The notes under the pieces are model-generated. The model saw only the letters and a program-made list of their open reading frames with translations, did no database searches and was not told where the DNA came from. The position numbers were made by a program, and so were the translations under genes. DNA of 64,000 bases from Pseudoalteromonas sp. Scap06. GTDB taxonomy: Bacteria; Pseudomonadota; Gammaproteobacteria; Enterobacterales; Alteromonadaceae. The stretch covers positions 496,001 through 560,000 of the forward strand of contig NZ_CP041331.1 in NCBI RefSeq assembly GCF_013394165.1. Direction: 5' to 3'. Positions 17,738 through 26,200 of this stretch are shown here, in pieces (position 1 is the stretch's first letter; the number at the start of each line of letters is the position of its first letter).

Positions 17738-18316
17738 TTAGGCAAATTCGTTATTAATCACAGTATGGAGGAAACTAAGCAAGTTATCAAAGTTAGTCTC
17801 AAATGCAAGTTGTTGTTTTTTCTCTATAGAAATGGGAAGTAATTCAAGCCATCGTGCAACAATCCACGTGAGTTTATTAAACTTGGTGGTTTTGTAAAGC
17901 GATTGCAAATCGGGGTTATTCGCAAAGACTTCTTCTAGTGTCACTTGTAAAAAGTGGTGCTGACCAATTTCGTGGTTGTCTTTGTTGTACCAATAAGGTG
18001 TGTTGCAAGCGGATACATCACCATGGCGAAGTTCCTGCTCATCTTGATACACGTTATCTATTTGCACACTCTTAGATGCAAATACATCAATTAATAGCAT
18101 ACCACTTTCGTCTTGATCAAAGTCAATAACATCCATTAAACAGCCTTGGGCGCTTATGTTTAACGGGGTGTCATGCTCAAAGGTACATAAAACAAAACCG
18201 CTATTGGTTTTTAATGCGTTTTTTACCATCGTTAAATAACGAGGCTCAAATATACGTAATCGCGTATAGCCTTCAGGTAATATAAATATAGGTAATGGGA
18301 AAATCGCACGTTTCAT
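17738..18316 (-). CDS. Lon N-terminal (substrate-binding) domain protein
   Basis: A 192-residue stand-alone LON substrate-binding domain without ATPase or protease parts. Visible landmarks are FPLPIFILPEGYTRLRIFEPRYL at the N-terminus and GCLMDVIDFDQ in the middle. Such small proteins are common in proteobacteria and their role is unknown. I start at ATG 18316; a TTG at 18334 is in frame upstream. It is transcribed in the same direction as the ECF operon but ends just before that operon's own promoter. Confidence 0.85.
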   Translation of the reverse strand: MKRAIFPLPIFILPEGYTRLRIFEPRYLTMVKNALKTNSGFVLCTFEHDTPLNISAQGCLMDVIDFDQDESGMLLIDVFASKSVQIDNVYQDEQELRHGDVSACNTPYWYNKDNHEIGQHHFLQVTLEEVFANNPDLQSLYKTTKFNKLTWIVARWLELLPISIEKKQQLAFETNFDNLLSFLHTVINNEFA

Positions 18317-18417
18317 AAAGTCTACTTCTTTCAAACACTCTGCCTTTATTTACGTGCGCTTTATTCAAGTCGATCAGCTTTAGTTACATCGATTGCTTTA
18401 CAGTGCAAATGCATCCG

Positions 18418-18528
18418 CTAATTAAACCTCATTCCCACATTTTTTATCATGTAAACCAAGTAATAAACACTCAGTATACTTGCCACAGGTGCCAACATTA
18501 AGGCTAATAGTTCGAACTCACTGTTCAT
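18418..18528 (-). CDS. Predicted 36-residue single-pass membrane protein
   Basis: A short ORF, not previously known to me, 36 codons long, starting MNSEFELLALMLAP and ending MIKNVGMRFN. Residues about 7-29 form one hydrophobic helix followed by basic residues, the pattern of small inner-membrane proteins. AGGGAAT lies 8-14 bases upstream of the ATG, and the ORF starts 17 bases after the stop of the exported 92-residue protein, so they could share an mRNA. The call rests on the ribosome site and composition only. Confidence 0.45.
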   Translation of the reverse strand: MNSEFELLALMLAPVASILSVYYLVYMIKNVGMRFN

Positions 18529-18545
18529 TACTCTTATTCCCTTTT

Positions 18546-18824
18546 TTATTGCTTTGGTTGTGCTTTAACTACACGTTGTTTTTCGTCCATGTTGCTATTA
18601 TCAACCACAGGATTACTTTCAAGTAAGCTGTCAAGAATAACCTGTGCATCAAAAGAAACGGCTTCTTTTACTGACTTTTCAAGTTCATTGCTTGCCTGTG
18701 ACACATAAGTAGACACAGTGTTAGTTAGCATATCTGTAATATTTAAATCGACTTCTGTAGCGTTAACGTTAGTTGAACCTAATACAAGTAAGCTTGCGAT
18801 TGTGATGTTGATTGAAGTGTTCAT
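18546..18824 (-). CDS. Small exported protein of unknown function
   Basis: A 92-residue protein with a likely signal peptide (residues 1-22, ending NVNA) and a short helical mature part, LNITDMLTNTVSTYVSQASNELEK and KEAVSFDAQVILDSLL, ending in a charged tail. I do not recognise a family. It has no cysteines, so it should be a free periplasmic or secreted peptide. A 36-residue membrane ORF follows 17 bases later. The 281 bases upstream, shared with the divergent trhA gene, are AT-rich and contain no further ORF. Confidence 0.6.
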   Translation of the reverse strand: MNTSINITIASLLVLGSTNVNATEVDLNITDMLTNTVSTYVSQASNELEKSVKEAVSFDAQVILDSLLESNPVVDNSNMDEKQRVVKAQPKQ

Positions 18825-19105
18825 AATAGTATTCCTTGTTTGTTTATTGGTTAGTACGCTTAGTTACAATCAAGGGCTATGCCATAATGAATAAACTTTG
18901 TAAGCCATTGTTTTAAAATGAAATAAATTAATAAAAAAGAAATCCACAAAATCTAGGTTAGTAAATTTGACCAATTAATTTTAAAATAAAACCAAATAAT
19001 AGTGTGTTTGTTAATGTTCAGTAAATTAATGACTTTGTTTCGTATTTGAAAATTTCAGCGTACACATGTACACTAAAATTCATTCGCAAAGTGGTAGGAT
19101 CTGTT

Positions 19106-19735
19106 ATGTCTTTTGAAGCTCCCTATTCTAAAAAAGAAGAGCTGTTAAATGTTATTAGTCATGCCTTAGGCATTGTATTTGCTGCTTTTGTTTTTTGGGA
19201 TTTAGTTAAACAAACTAATAGTGTGAAAAGCTATGCCAGTACTCTGATATACGGCAGTAGCTTGTTTATTTTATTTTTATCTTCAACGCTTTATCACGCC
19301 AGTGTGCGCCCAAGATTGAGAGCGTTTTACAAAAAATGTGATCATTGCGCCATCTATTTACTGATTGCAGGCACCTACACGCCCTTTTTGTTGCTGTCGT
19401 TATCTGGGCTCTGGTCTTGGGCTACCTTAGTCTTTATTTGGACAGTAGCGTTTGCAGGCATCGCTTATAAGCTATTGGTTAAAAATGGCAATAAAAAAGT
19501 ATCACTGGCTACTTATTTATTAATGGGATGGTTTGCATTAGCCATTGTGTATCCGCTTTATTTAAACGTGCCTATCAATGCACTTTATTGGCTATTAGCT
19601 GGCGGCTTATTTTATAGTGTAGGTACTATTTTTTACAGTGCAAAAAGCACTCAATATAGCCATGCTATTTGGCACCTCTTTGTTATTGGCGGATGCGTTA
19701 GCCATTATATATCGATCAGTAATTATGTTTATTAG
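19106..19735 (+). CDS. trhA: Hemolysin III / PAQR family membrane protein (TrhA)
   Basis: A seven-helix membrane protein of 209 residues. All three family motifs are visible: Ser-His in LSSTLYHASVRP, Asp in CDHCAIYLLIAGTYTPF and the two His in HAIWHLFVIGGC, which together bind a metal in PAQR-type hydrolases. In E. coli, TrhA has been tied to membrane energetics and fluidity; haemolysis is a historical label. I start at ATG 19106 with AGGA upstream; a TTG at 19046 would add 20 unusual residues. It stands alone, divergent from the small exported protein. Confidence 0.87.
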   Translation: MSFEAPYSKKEELLNVISHALGIVFAAFVFWDLVKQTNSVKSYASTLIYGSSLFILFLSSTLYHASVRPRLRAFYKKCDHCAIYLLIAGTYTPFLLLSLSGLWSWATLVFIWTVAFAGIAYKLLVKNGNKKVSLATYLLMGWFALAIVYPLYLNVPINALYWLLAGGLFYSVGTIFYSAKSTQYSHAIWHLFVIGGCVSHYISISNYVY

Positions 19736-20036
19736 GCTGGTTAGCCATATAGATTAGTCTGGTTTGAGCTGTGAGTTCAACCATTCGATGCAACACACAG
19801 CGAGAAACGGTCATTGAGATTGACTAAATATTGTCGTTAATAGATTAGTTAAACTGCTCTTGCGCATATATTCATGAAAATGAGCGCTGTGCGCATATTG
19901 GTCCATTTAACTTTACCTAAAAAATTTAGAAAACTTAGTGATAGTAATGCCTTAGATAATTTGTTAAAACTATATAAAATAGATAAATGAGCGTTAAGTC
20001 GGCAGAAATATGCGCGATGAGCGCACTATTAAATTG
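19736..20036. other. Non-coding region upstream of the integron cassette
   Basis: AT-rich sequence between trhA and the cassette boundary. GCGCATAT occurs at 19862 and 19891, and its reverse complement ATATGCGC at 20009, so the block has some dyad symmetry. A 38-codon ORF at 19874-19990 has no recognisable product or good ribosome site. I see no integrase gene, no clear attI and no second attC with paired arms. It may be the recombination target or a relic. Confidence 0.4.
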
Positions 20037-20060
20037 TTAGGGCTCACAACAGGACAAGTC

Positions 20061-20561
20061 ATGATTGAGAAACAATCCCCTTACCTTGCTCATCAACATA
20101 GGCTTGCTGATGTAATCGCTGCAATTCAGGTAATGGGTACATATAGGTATTCGGGACGCAAGGTAGAGTCATGGGCTAATTTGCTCGGCGAAAAGCCAAA
20201 GAGCGCGAATGACTGGCAATCCATTTTTAATGAGCATCCCGAATTTTTTCGGGCCGGTATAGGCGATGACGATTTTCAGTCACTAGTCGTTCGGCGCGCT
20301 CAACCTAGAGTCTATAACACACAGACTGAAGAAGTAATTACGGTAGAGCAATTCAAGGCATTGCCGAAAGACAATAGGTCTCATATCTCCCGTTTGCCTC
20401 TGTCCTCGGAACAAATCCTTGCATTAATAGATGTAGCAGTGAAGCTACAAACTCAAGCAGTTGTTCGTCGTAAGGAGCTTCGATGGTGGGTGCCGGTGGT
20501 CATCGGCGTGTTGTCCTCATTGGTTGGTGTATTTGTCGGAGCGGCAATTAAAGGTGGGTAG
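20061..20561 (+). CDS. Cassette-encoded protein with C-terminal membrane segment
   Basis: A 166-residue protein carried by the integron cassette. Most of it is soluble and charged (for example HRLADVIAAIQVMGTYRYSG and FNEHPEFFRAG), with a conserved-looking SRLPLSSEQILALIDVA helix. It ends in ELRWWVPVVIGVLSSLVGVF, a single membrane segment near the C-terminus. I recall similar 'wing-like N-part plus C-terminal membrane helix' proteins from cassette arrays, annotated only as hypothetical. Start ATG 20061 has AGGAC seven bases upstream; an in-frame ATG at 20010 lies outside the cassette. Function unknown; a phage-defence or stress role is speculation. Confidence 0.75.
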   Translation: MIEKQSPYLAHQHRLADVIAAIQVMGTYRYSGRKVESWANLLGEKPKSANDWQSIFNEHPEFFRAGIGDDDFQSLVVRRAQPRVYNTQTEEVITVEQFKALPKDNRSHISRLPLSSEQILALIDVAVKLQTQAVVRRKELRWWVPVVIGVLSSLVGVFVGAAIKGG

Positions 20562-20572
20562 CGCTAAGTCAC

Positions 20573-20651
20573 GCCCTAACAATCGCAGGCAATCCGACAG
20601 CTTTTCCGTTGCGCCTGCGGCTCCACTACAAAGCTGCGGTTGCTGCGGGCG
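20573..20651 (+). other. attC recombination site
   Basis: R'' GCCCTAAC (20573-20580) pairs with GTTAGGGC from the cassette start. The inner arms CGCAGGCAATCCGACAGCTT (from 20584) and AAAGCTGCGGTTGCTGCG (20630-20647) pair along their length, leaving three unpaired bases on the left arm: G20588, T20593 and A20597. Extrahelical bases of this kind are the hallmark of folded attC sites. The terminal loop is 20605-20629. Including the seven cassette-start bases the site is 86 bp. Confidence 0.82.
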
Positions 20652-20798
20652 TTACCACTGTCTGCAATTGGCACTCTCTAGCCACTCGACAACATAAAAT
20701 ATTGAGAGTTATTGGCAAGATATTTTACTTTTGTCGGATGGCGTGGCTCCGCCACTTGTCCAACCTACACGGGCACTTATCTGACGAGAGTGGTGATA
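20652..20798. other. Right flank of the cassette, non-coding
   Basis: Sequence between the attC cut point and the ATL gene. It contains no ORF with a ribosome site, no second attC, one REP-like hairpin (listed separately) and a perfect 10-bp palindrome GTGATATCAC at 20791-20800 that runs into the ATL stop codon. Confidence 0.5.
20733..20768 (-). repeat. REP-like hairpin with GTAG head
   Basis: On the minus strand the unit starts GTAG, then GTTGGA..GTGGC, a GGA loop, GCCAC..TCCGAC. This is the layout of REP elements that are mobilised by RAYT transposases: a GTAG tetranucleotide followed by an imperfect hairpin with a bulge. Only one copy is seen in this window and no RAYT gene is present. 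Confidence 0.6.
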
Positions 20799-21104
20799 TC
20801 ACTCCCATCTACACTCGCGCATATTCACTTTATTATTCTTAAAATTAACACCTTCTAATAACAGTTTTTGTCGTTGTTCTTGGTATTTATCACTTCCTTC
20901 GGGAAACGATATTTTACCTTGGCTATTAACCACTCGATGCCAAGGGATCGCCGAATCTTTTGGCATCTCTTTTAATAAACGACCTACCAACCTAGCATTA
21001 TTAGGATAACCCGCAAGGGCAGCTACTTGGCCATAACTGGCAACACAACCTTTGGGTATACTCGCTATGATAGTATAAATTACAGTGTGTTTATCAATAT
21101 CCAT
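20799..21104 (-). CDS. atl: Alkyltransferase-like protein (ATL), MGMT family without active cysteine
   Basis: A 101-residue DNA-binding domain of the O6-methylguanine-DNA methyltransferase family. Where the repair enzyme has PCHRV with the alkyl-accepting Cys, this protein has PWHRV (residues 54-58), the mark of ATL proteins. The helix-turn-helix (GQVAALAG), Tyr24 and the Arg finger R38 are kept. ATLs bind O6-alkylguanine and hand it to nucleotide excision repair; they do not demethylate. The gene overlaps the LysR gene by 11 bases. The C-terminal tail (about the last 15 residues) looks unrelated to the family and borders the REP/cassette region, so it may have been altered. Confidence 0.87.
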   Translation of the reverse strand: MDIDKHTVIYTIIASIPKGCVASYGQVAALAGYPNNARLVGRLLKEMPKDSAIPWHRVVNSQGKISFPEGSDKYQEQRQKLLLEGVNFKNNKVNMRECRWE

Positions 21105-21996
21105 TTTTATTAGCGTATGCCTTGCTTAGTTGTTTAAATTGGTTCCATACAGTACGCGCCACTGGACCATGGTGAATAGCGTGTTGCCTAAACGCTCTTA
21201 TTTGTGCGCTAAATTTATGCTCACGGTCGGTAATAATGATTTCTTGTAATAAACCTGCTTTTATTTCAGGTCTGCAATGATCTAAGCTCATCATTGCCCA
21301 ACCAGCCCCTGAGAGTAAAAACGATTTTAAGGTAGCTACATCGTCTATTTTCATCATTGCTGACCCTTTGGAATATGAAAGCCTTTCACTGTCTATACTT
21401 AAATCGCTTTCAAACATCGCTAAGCAGGGGTAGTTTTGTAGTTGATTATAAGTGAGCTGTTTTGGTAAAACCCCTTTTGCGCTTACTATCCCAATATCGA
21501 GCTTACCTATGGGCAAACTTTCTAAATCGCCAGTGGCATGAAATAAATCAAACCACGGACCAATGCCTAGCTCTGCTTGTCCATTATTTACTTGCTCTAA
21601 CGATACAAATCGTTTGCCGCTACTAATACAAAACTCGGTGCTGGTAAACTGTTTAAAAGTATTACTTATGATCTGGTTGTAACTTTGCTTATGGCAAAGC
21701 TGCTCATAACAAATTTTATATTGCGGCTCATTACCTAATGAGAGCTCTTCCGCCAGTTTTGCAAGCTCGTCATTTGCATGCAGTAGCTGTTGCGCTTCAC
21801 GATGGAAGATGCGCCCTTTTTCAGTAAGTTGTAACCTATATTTAGTTCTGTCTAAAAGTTCAAACCCTATTTGCGATTCTAAGTTTTTAATCGCTAGCGT
21901 TAACGCAGGCTGCGTTTTATGAAGCTTTTGAGCAGCCCCGCTCAAGCTTTCGCTTTGTACTATGGCATCTAAAATTACTAATTGATTCAGCTTCAT
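21094..21996 (-). CDS. LysR-family transcriptional regulator
   Basis: A 300-residue LysR-type regulator: N-terminal winged helix LVILDAIVQSESLSGAAQKLHKTQPALTLAIKNLE, then a periplasmic-binding-like effector domain. It is divergent from the RND efflux operon, 122 bases apart, the usual arrangement for a regulator acting on its neighbour. Its 3' end overlaps the ATL gene by 11 bases. The effector is not evident from the sequence. Confidence 0.9.
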   Translation of the reverse strand: MKLNQLVILDAIVQSESLSGAAQKLHKTQPALTLAIKNLESQIGFELLDRTKYRLQLTEKGRIFHREAQQLLHANDELAKLAEELSLGNEPQYKICYEQLCHKQSYNQIISNTFKQFTSTEFCISSGKRFVSLEQVNNGQAELGIGPWFDLFHATGDLESLPIGKLDIGIVSAKGVLPKQLTYNQLQNYPCLAMFESDLSIDSERLSYSKGSAMMKIDDVATLKSFLLSGAGWAMMSLDHCRPEIKAGLLQEIIITDREHKFSAQIRAFRQHAIHHGPVARTVWNQFKQLSKAYANKNGY

Positions 21997-22118
21997 ATTG
22001 TACCTAAAAACATCATAAATAAAACTTATTAAGTCTGTAAGATTTAATGAATTTTATTTTATATGTTTGCAGCGTATTCTGCACTTAATTAATTTGCCAA
22101 TATTGCAACGGAGACAAC

Positions 22119-23201
22119 ATGAAACTCTTTCGTCTATGTTTATTAACGACGACCTTACTTAGCTTAATCGCTTGTTCTGAACCAGAACAACAGGTTAAAG
22201 AAGAGCCTATTCGCCCTGTTAAACTTTTCACTATAGGTCACGACTCACAAATTAATATTCGTAGTTTTCCGGCTGAGGTAGTTGCAAACCAGGGATCGTA
22301 CCTTGCATTTAGAGTAAACGGTGAACTTATAGAGTTTCCGGTTCTTGCTGGCGAACATGTTGAAAAAGGGGATTTATTAGCAAAATTAGACCCTGAAGAT
22401 TTTCAACTGCAGTTTGATGAACGAAAGGCACGTTATGAGTTGGCAAAGTCGCAATTGAGCAGAATAGAACAGCTATTTGAAAAGAAAATCACTAGCCAAT
22501 CTGAGTTAGACCAAGCTTTAGCAAATATGCAAATTGCCGAATCGGCTTTTAAAATCGCTGAAACCAACCTCGAATACAGCGAGTTGCGTGCGCCATTTGC
22601 CGGTACCGTTGCAAAGGTATTTGTAAAAAACTTTGAAAACATTCAGGCAAAGCAAAATATTTTACGCCTAGAAACTCGCGATTTGATGGACGTAGAAATT
22701 CAGGTTCCTGAAAAAATAGTGGCGCGTTTTAAAAAAGGCACTGATTACCATCCAACAGTTAAATTTGATGGTTTTGAAGATAAAGAATACACCCTCGACA
22801 TTAAAGAGTGGGACACCCAAGCCGACCCTGCAACACTGACCTATAAAGTTGTATTTTCGTTACCAGTTCCTGATGATTTTAACTTGCTAGCCGGTATGAC
22901 TGGCCGTGTTTTAATTGATTTAAGTAAAGTAACTCGCTCGCAGGTTGCTTATACCATATTGCCTATTGAGTCGGTTTTTTCTGATCCCCAAAAAGCGATT
23001 AACAATAATGCCTATGTTTGGCTTTACGATGAGCAAACGGGTCAAGTTCATAAGCAAGCTGTTGAAGTTGGCCAATTACACCACGATGGCATAGAAGTAC
23101 TTAGCGGCATAAAAGAAGGCCAAGTTGTGGTGTCTGCTGGTGTGCACTCAATAGAAGAAGGCATGAAAGTTCGCCCATGGAATAAAGAGCGAGGCTTATA
23201 A
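22119..23201 (+). CDS. RND efflux periplasmic adaptor (membrane fusion) lipoprotein
   Basis: A 360-residue adaptor subunit. The lipobox SLIAC puts lipidated Cys at residue 19. The lipoyl half-domains (GELIEFPVLAGEHVEKGDLLAKLDPEDF and YSELRAPFAGTVAKVFV) flank a coiled-coil hairpin, about residues 105-150, and are followed by beta-barrel and membrane-proximal domains. It bridges the inner-membrane pump encoded two bases downstream to a TolC-type channel that is not encoded here. Confidence 0.92.
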   Translation: MKLFRLCLLTTTLLSLIACSEPEQQVKEEPIRPVKLFTIGHDSQINIRSFPAEVVANQGSYLAFRVNGELIEFPVLAGEHVEKGDLLAKLDPEDFQLQFDERKARYELAKSQLSRIEQLFEKKITSQSELDQALANMQIAESAFKIAETNLEYSELRAPFAGTVAKVFVKNFENIQAKQNILRLETRDLMDVEIQVPEKIVARFKKGTDYHPTVKFDGFEDKEYTLDIKEWDTQADPATLTYKVVFSLPVPDDFNLLAGMTGRVLIDLSKVTRSQVAYTILPIESVFSDPQKAINNNAYVWLYDEQTGQVHKQAVEVGQLHHDGIEVLSGIKEGQVVVSAGVHSIEEGMKVRPWNKERGL

Positions 23202-23203
23202 TT

Positions 23204-26200
23204 ATGAGCTTTGCACAACTTTCCATAGAAAAAAAAGTAATTAGTTGGATGTTTGCACTACTTCTTTTAATTGGCGGAAGTGTATCTTATTTTGATTTAG
23301 GCCAACTAGAGGACCCTGAGTTTACTCTAAAGCAGGCTATGGTTATTACCATGTACCCTGGTGCTTCGCCGCAACAGGTTGAAGAAGAAGTTACGTTTCC
23401 TCTAGAAAATGCAATTCAACAATTGCCATATGTTGATCATGTCACGTCTATTTCGTCAAATGGCAAATCTCAAATAGCCGTAGAGATGAAGAGCACCTAT
23501 CGAAAAGAACAACTTCGCCAAATTTGGGATGAAATGCGTCGTAAAATTAATGACCTTTCGCCATCGCTACCCAGTGGCGTATACCCAAGCACCATTTTAG
23601 ATGACTTTGGCGATGTATATGGTGTTTTATATTCAGTTATTGGTGACGGCTATTCTTACGATGAGCTAAAAGACTACACCGATTATTTAAAACGTGAATT
23701 GGTATTAGTTAAAGGGGTTAGTAAAGTTACTATTGCAGGTGAACAACAGCCGCAAGTAATGGTAGAAATATCTACCCGTAAATTAGCCCAACTTGGTATA
23801 GCACCTAGCCATATATTTGCTTTGTTACAATCTCAAAACACGGTATCTAACGCAGGAAAAATAAGAGTGGGCGACGAATCAATTCGTTTTCACCCTACTG
23901 GCGAATTTAAAGATGTTAAAGAACTTGAAACACTACTAATTTCTAAACCAGGTGCCAGCGAGCTTATTTACTTAGGTGATGTTGCTGAAGTATTTAGAGA
24001 ATACGCTGAAGTACCTACAAATGTTATTAGATACAATTCTGAGCAAGCACTATTAATTGGTGTGTCGTTTATGAATGGCGTTAATGTGGTTGACGTGGGT
24101 AAACGTATAGATGCTCATTTAGCAGAACTTGAGTACCAGCGTCCCCATGGTATTGACGTTAATGCCGTCTATAACCAACCAAAAGAAGTAGAGACCTCAG
24201 TTGACGGATTTATTATAAGCTTGCTAGAAGCTATTGCAATCGTCATTGTTGTTTTGCTTATTTTTATGGGCATTAAAAGCGGCATTTTAATTGGTGGTAT
24301 TTTATTACTAACTGTTTTAGGCACCTTTATTTTTATGAAGTTGTTTGCCATAGATTTGCAACGTATATCATTAGGTGCACTGATCATTGCGCTTGGTATG
24401 TTAGTAGATAACGCTATTGTGGTGACTGAAGGTATTTTAATTAACTTAAAACGGGGTCAAACCAAACTTAAAGCCGCTATTAATATTGTAGAGCAGACCA
24501 AGTGGCCATTATTAGGTGCAACCATTATAGGTATTACTGCGTTTGCTCCAATTGGTTTGAGTTCTGATGCAACGGGTGAGTTTGCCGGCAGCTTGTTTTG
24601 GGTGTTATTTATATCCTTGTTACTCAGCTGGATAACCGCTATTACCTTAACGCCATTTTTTGCAAATCTTATGTTTTCAGAAAATGAGTTTAAAAAGGCA
24701 AAAGATACCGAAGACGATTCAGATAACGATCCATATAAAGGATTTATTTTTACAGGTTATAAAACACTCTTAGACTTAGCAATGCATTATCGTAAATCAA
24801 CAATAATCCTCATGGTTGTATTACTTTGCAGCGCTGTCGTTGGTTTTGGTTCGGTTAAGCAGTCATTTTTTCCGGCCTCTAACACACCTATGTTTTACGT
24901 AGATTACTGGCAACAACAAGGCTCAGATATACGCGCAACAATAGACGGTATAAAGAAGCTTGAACGCTATTTGCAAAAAGAAGAACTTGTAGAAGAAGTA
25001 ACCAGCACAACAGGCCAAGGTGCGCCGCGCTTTATGCTTACTTATGCACCTCAAAAGTCTTACTCGTCTTATGGACAACTTATTATAAGAGTAAAAGACC
25101 GCGAAGCTGTTGCGGTAGTCATGCAAAAAGTACGTAATTATTCACAAAACTCGGCGCTATCTGCTGAGCTAAAAATAAAGCCAATGGAAATTGGCCCTTC
25201 AACTGATGCTAAAATTGAAGCGCGTTTTACCGGTCCAGATCCTGTTATTCTTAGAAAACTTGCAGCTGAAGCGGAAAAGCTTATGGCGCAAGACGATGGT
25301 GCGTTTAATATTCGAAATGATTGGCGTGCACGTACTAAAATGATTCGCCCACAGTTTAACGAGCAAAAAGCGCGACGTTTAGGAATCAGTAAATCAGACC
25401 TGGATGATGTGCTGCTTACAAGTCTTTCGGGTAAACAAGTCGGTGTATATCGTGATGGAACCCAGCTTTTACCTATTATTGCTCGCTCACCTGCGAGTGA
25501 GCGCCTTAATGTAGACAGCGTTCATGACTTGCAAATATACAGCCCTGTTTTAGGTGTGTTTGTACCGGTAACACAAGTCGTTGATAAATTTATAGTTGAA
25601 TGGGAAGATAGCCTAATAATGCGTCGCGATAGAAAGCGAACAATTACAATAATGGCCGATCAAAATGTATTGGGCGACGAAACAGCCGCTAAATTGTTTG
25701 CTAGAGTACGAGGCCCTATTGAATCTATCAAGTTACCGCATGGCTACTCTTTAGAATGGGGCGGAGAATATGAATCATCTAGTAAGGCTCAAAAAGCAAT
25801 ATTCGGCTCTTTACCCCTTGGCTATTTAGCTATGTTTGCTATTACTGTTTTACTTTTCAACTCTCTAAAACAACCTATTGTAATTTGGGCTACAGTGCCA
25901 TTGGCAATTATTGGTGTAAGTGCCGGTTTATTAGCAATGAATGCACCGTTTAGCTTTATGGGCCTACTTGGGTTATTAAGCTTAAGTGGTATGTTAATTA
26001 AAAACGGCATTGTTTTGGTCGACCAAATAAACTTAGAGCTTAGCGAGGGTAAATCACCCTATCAAGCAGTGTTTGATTCAGGCGTAAGCCGCGTCCGCCC
26101 TGTTGCTATGGCCGCTATCACCACAATACTTGGTATGATCCCATTATTGTTTGACGTATTCTTTCAGTCGATGGCGGTCACTATAATGTTTGGCTTAGGC

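Larger units (their letters stand above)
20037..20651 (+). mobile_element. Single integron gene cassette
   Basis: A 615-bp unit bounded by G^TTAGGGC at 20036/20037 and GGGCG^TTAC at 20651/20652. Its start GTTAGGGC is the exact reverse complement of GCCCTAAC at 20573-20580, as needed for the R' and R'' ends of one attC site when the cassette circularises. Inside are one ORF on the + strand starting 24 bases from the left end, then the attC site. The coding part is visibly more GC-rich than its neighbours. No intI gene is in the window, so the cassette is either a secondary-site insertion or a remnant of an array. Confidence 0.82.

Noticed and set aside
19905..20000. A second attC from ATTTAAC (19905) to GTTAAGT (19994)
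   Set aside because: The end motifs fit the consensus but the inner arms show no complementarity, so no attC fold is possible.
20010..20060. Longer start of the cassette protein at ATG 20010
   Set aside because: It lies outside the cassette boundary at 20037; ATG 20061 has its own ribosome site inside the cassette.
20461..20842. Two overlapping ORFs across the attC site and REP element (78 and 77 codons)
   Set aside because: They run through inverted-repeat DNA, lack ribosome sites and have Cys/Trp/His-rich non-protein-like composition.
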